From contig CAMCMW010000132.1 of NCBI GenBank assembly GCA_945876155.1, forward strand, positions 1 through 5,544: 5,544 bases of DNA, written 5' to 3'. Position numbers and translations under genes: made by a program. This document shows positions 5,342 to 5,544 of the stretch, piece after piece. This DNA comes from an uncultured Ruminococcus sp. (GTDB lineage Bacteria; Bacillota; Clostridia; Oscillospirales; Ruminococcaceae). Position 1 is the first letter of the stretch; every line of letters starts with the position of its first letter. The notes beneath the pieces are model-generated. The model saw only the letters and a program-made list of their open reading frames with translations, did no database searches and was not told the origin of the DNA.

Positions 5342-5401
5342 TCAGCAGCGGTCACCGCTGCAGCAGCACAGGAACCTCGGACAAAACAAGCACTTAAGCA
5401 T
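5342..5401 (-). CDS. Tiny cysteine-rich peptide, 19 aa with six Cys
   Basis: ATG at 5401, stop TGA at 5342-5344, with AGGAGGTGAT 4 nt before the ATG. The peptide MLKCLFCPRFLCCCSGDRC has cysteines at 4, 7, 12, 13, 14 and 19, nearly a third of its residues. The spacing C-x2-C-x4-CCC-x4-C could support several disulfides or thiolate metal binding. I do not know a family with this pattern. There is no leader peptide and no modification enzyme in the window. It lies 33 nt after the 28-aa gene at 5521. The ribosome binding site makes translation likely; the role is unknown. Confidence 0.66.
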   Translation of the reverse strand: MLKCLFCPRFLCCCSGDRC

Positions 5402-5434
5402 AAAATCACCTCCTGAAAAGCGCAGGCAAAGGAA

Positions 5435-5521
5435 TCAGTCGTCGTTGCAAATAACCTCAGCGATAGCACCTATACAGGTAACAACCGCGCTGACGATACT
5501 AAGACCACCGAAAATGTTCAT
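5435..5521 (-). CDS. Tiny hydrophobic acidic peptide, 28 aa (copy 2)
   Basis: ATG at 5521, stop TGA at 5435-5437, with the same GGGGGTGAT ribosome binding site and 5' context as the gene at 5079-5165. The first 22 residues are identical to that copy; the tail is VICNDD instead of AVSDND, which adds a second Cys (Cys16 and Cys25). The only nucleotide difference inside the identical part is a synonymous Ser codon change at 5489, which suggests recent duplication or gene conversion with selection on the protein. The operon continues past the right edge, so the promoter and any further genes are unseen. Confidence 0.75.
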   Translation of the reverse strand: MNIFGGLSIVSAVVTCIGAIAEVICNDD

Positions 5522-5544
5522 GGAATCACCCCCTTGTGATAATA
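5455..5544. repeat. Duplicated 90-bp segment, copy 2 (runs to window edge)
   Basis: Partner of 5099-5188. The match runs to the last base of the window, so the duplicated unit may extend further right and more copies may follow. Confidence 0.88.

Overview
This window looks like chromosomal DNA of an anaerobic, moderately low-GC member of the Bacillota, probably a gut or rumen clostridium of the Ruminococcus/Oscillospiraceae kind. That is inferred from the strong AGGAGGTGAT-type ribosome binding sites, extended -10 sigma-A promoters, short intrinsic terminators and the protein families present. The species cannot be named from the sequence.

Left part (1-2740, minus strand): a two-gene operon. 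The first gene (2604-1867) encodes an isochorismatase-fold cysteine amidohydrolase resembling N-carbamoylsarcosine amidase. The second (1759 to beyond the left edge) encodes the ATP-dependent hydantoinase/oxoprolinase alpha subunit HyuA and lacks its last part. Together they fit opening of hydantoin or N-methylhydantoin (an intermediate of creatinine breakdown) followed by hydrolysis of the N-carbamoyl product. The HyuB partner would be expected just off the left edge. A long hairpin lies between the two genes, next to the hyuA ribosome binding site.

Middle (2605-4421): a divergent control region with two well-formed promoters and dyad sequences between them, then a plus-strand gene for a large (502 aa) Cro/CI-type helix-turn-helix protein. 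It is probably the regulator of the amidase/hydantoinase operon. Most of its length I do not recognise.

Right part (4422-5544) is the unusual region. A perfect-consensus promoter (4472-4500) starts a short, apparently non-coding transcript. It carries three copies of a ~25-bp hairpin-forming repeat at 69-70-bp period and ends at a strong bidirectional terminator (4678-4716). Converging on the same terminator from the right is a minus-strand array of seven tiny genes (19-28 aa), each with its own near-perfect Shine-Dalgarno. Two encode nearly identical hydrophobic, acidic 28-aa peptides, duplicated at a 356-bp offset. One is a 19-mer with six cysteines, and the others are short cationic or hydrophobic peptides. 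No processing, transport or immunity gene is visible, and the operon continues off the right edge. The layout (repeat RNA, shared terminator, convergent mRNA for tiny membrane-active-looking peptides) recalls type I toxin-antitoxin or peptide-bacteriocin loci, but I recognise no known family.
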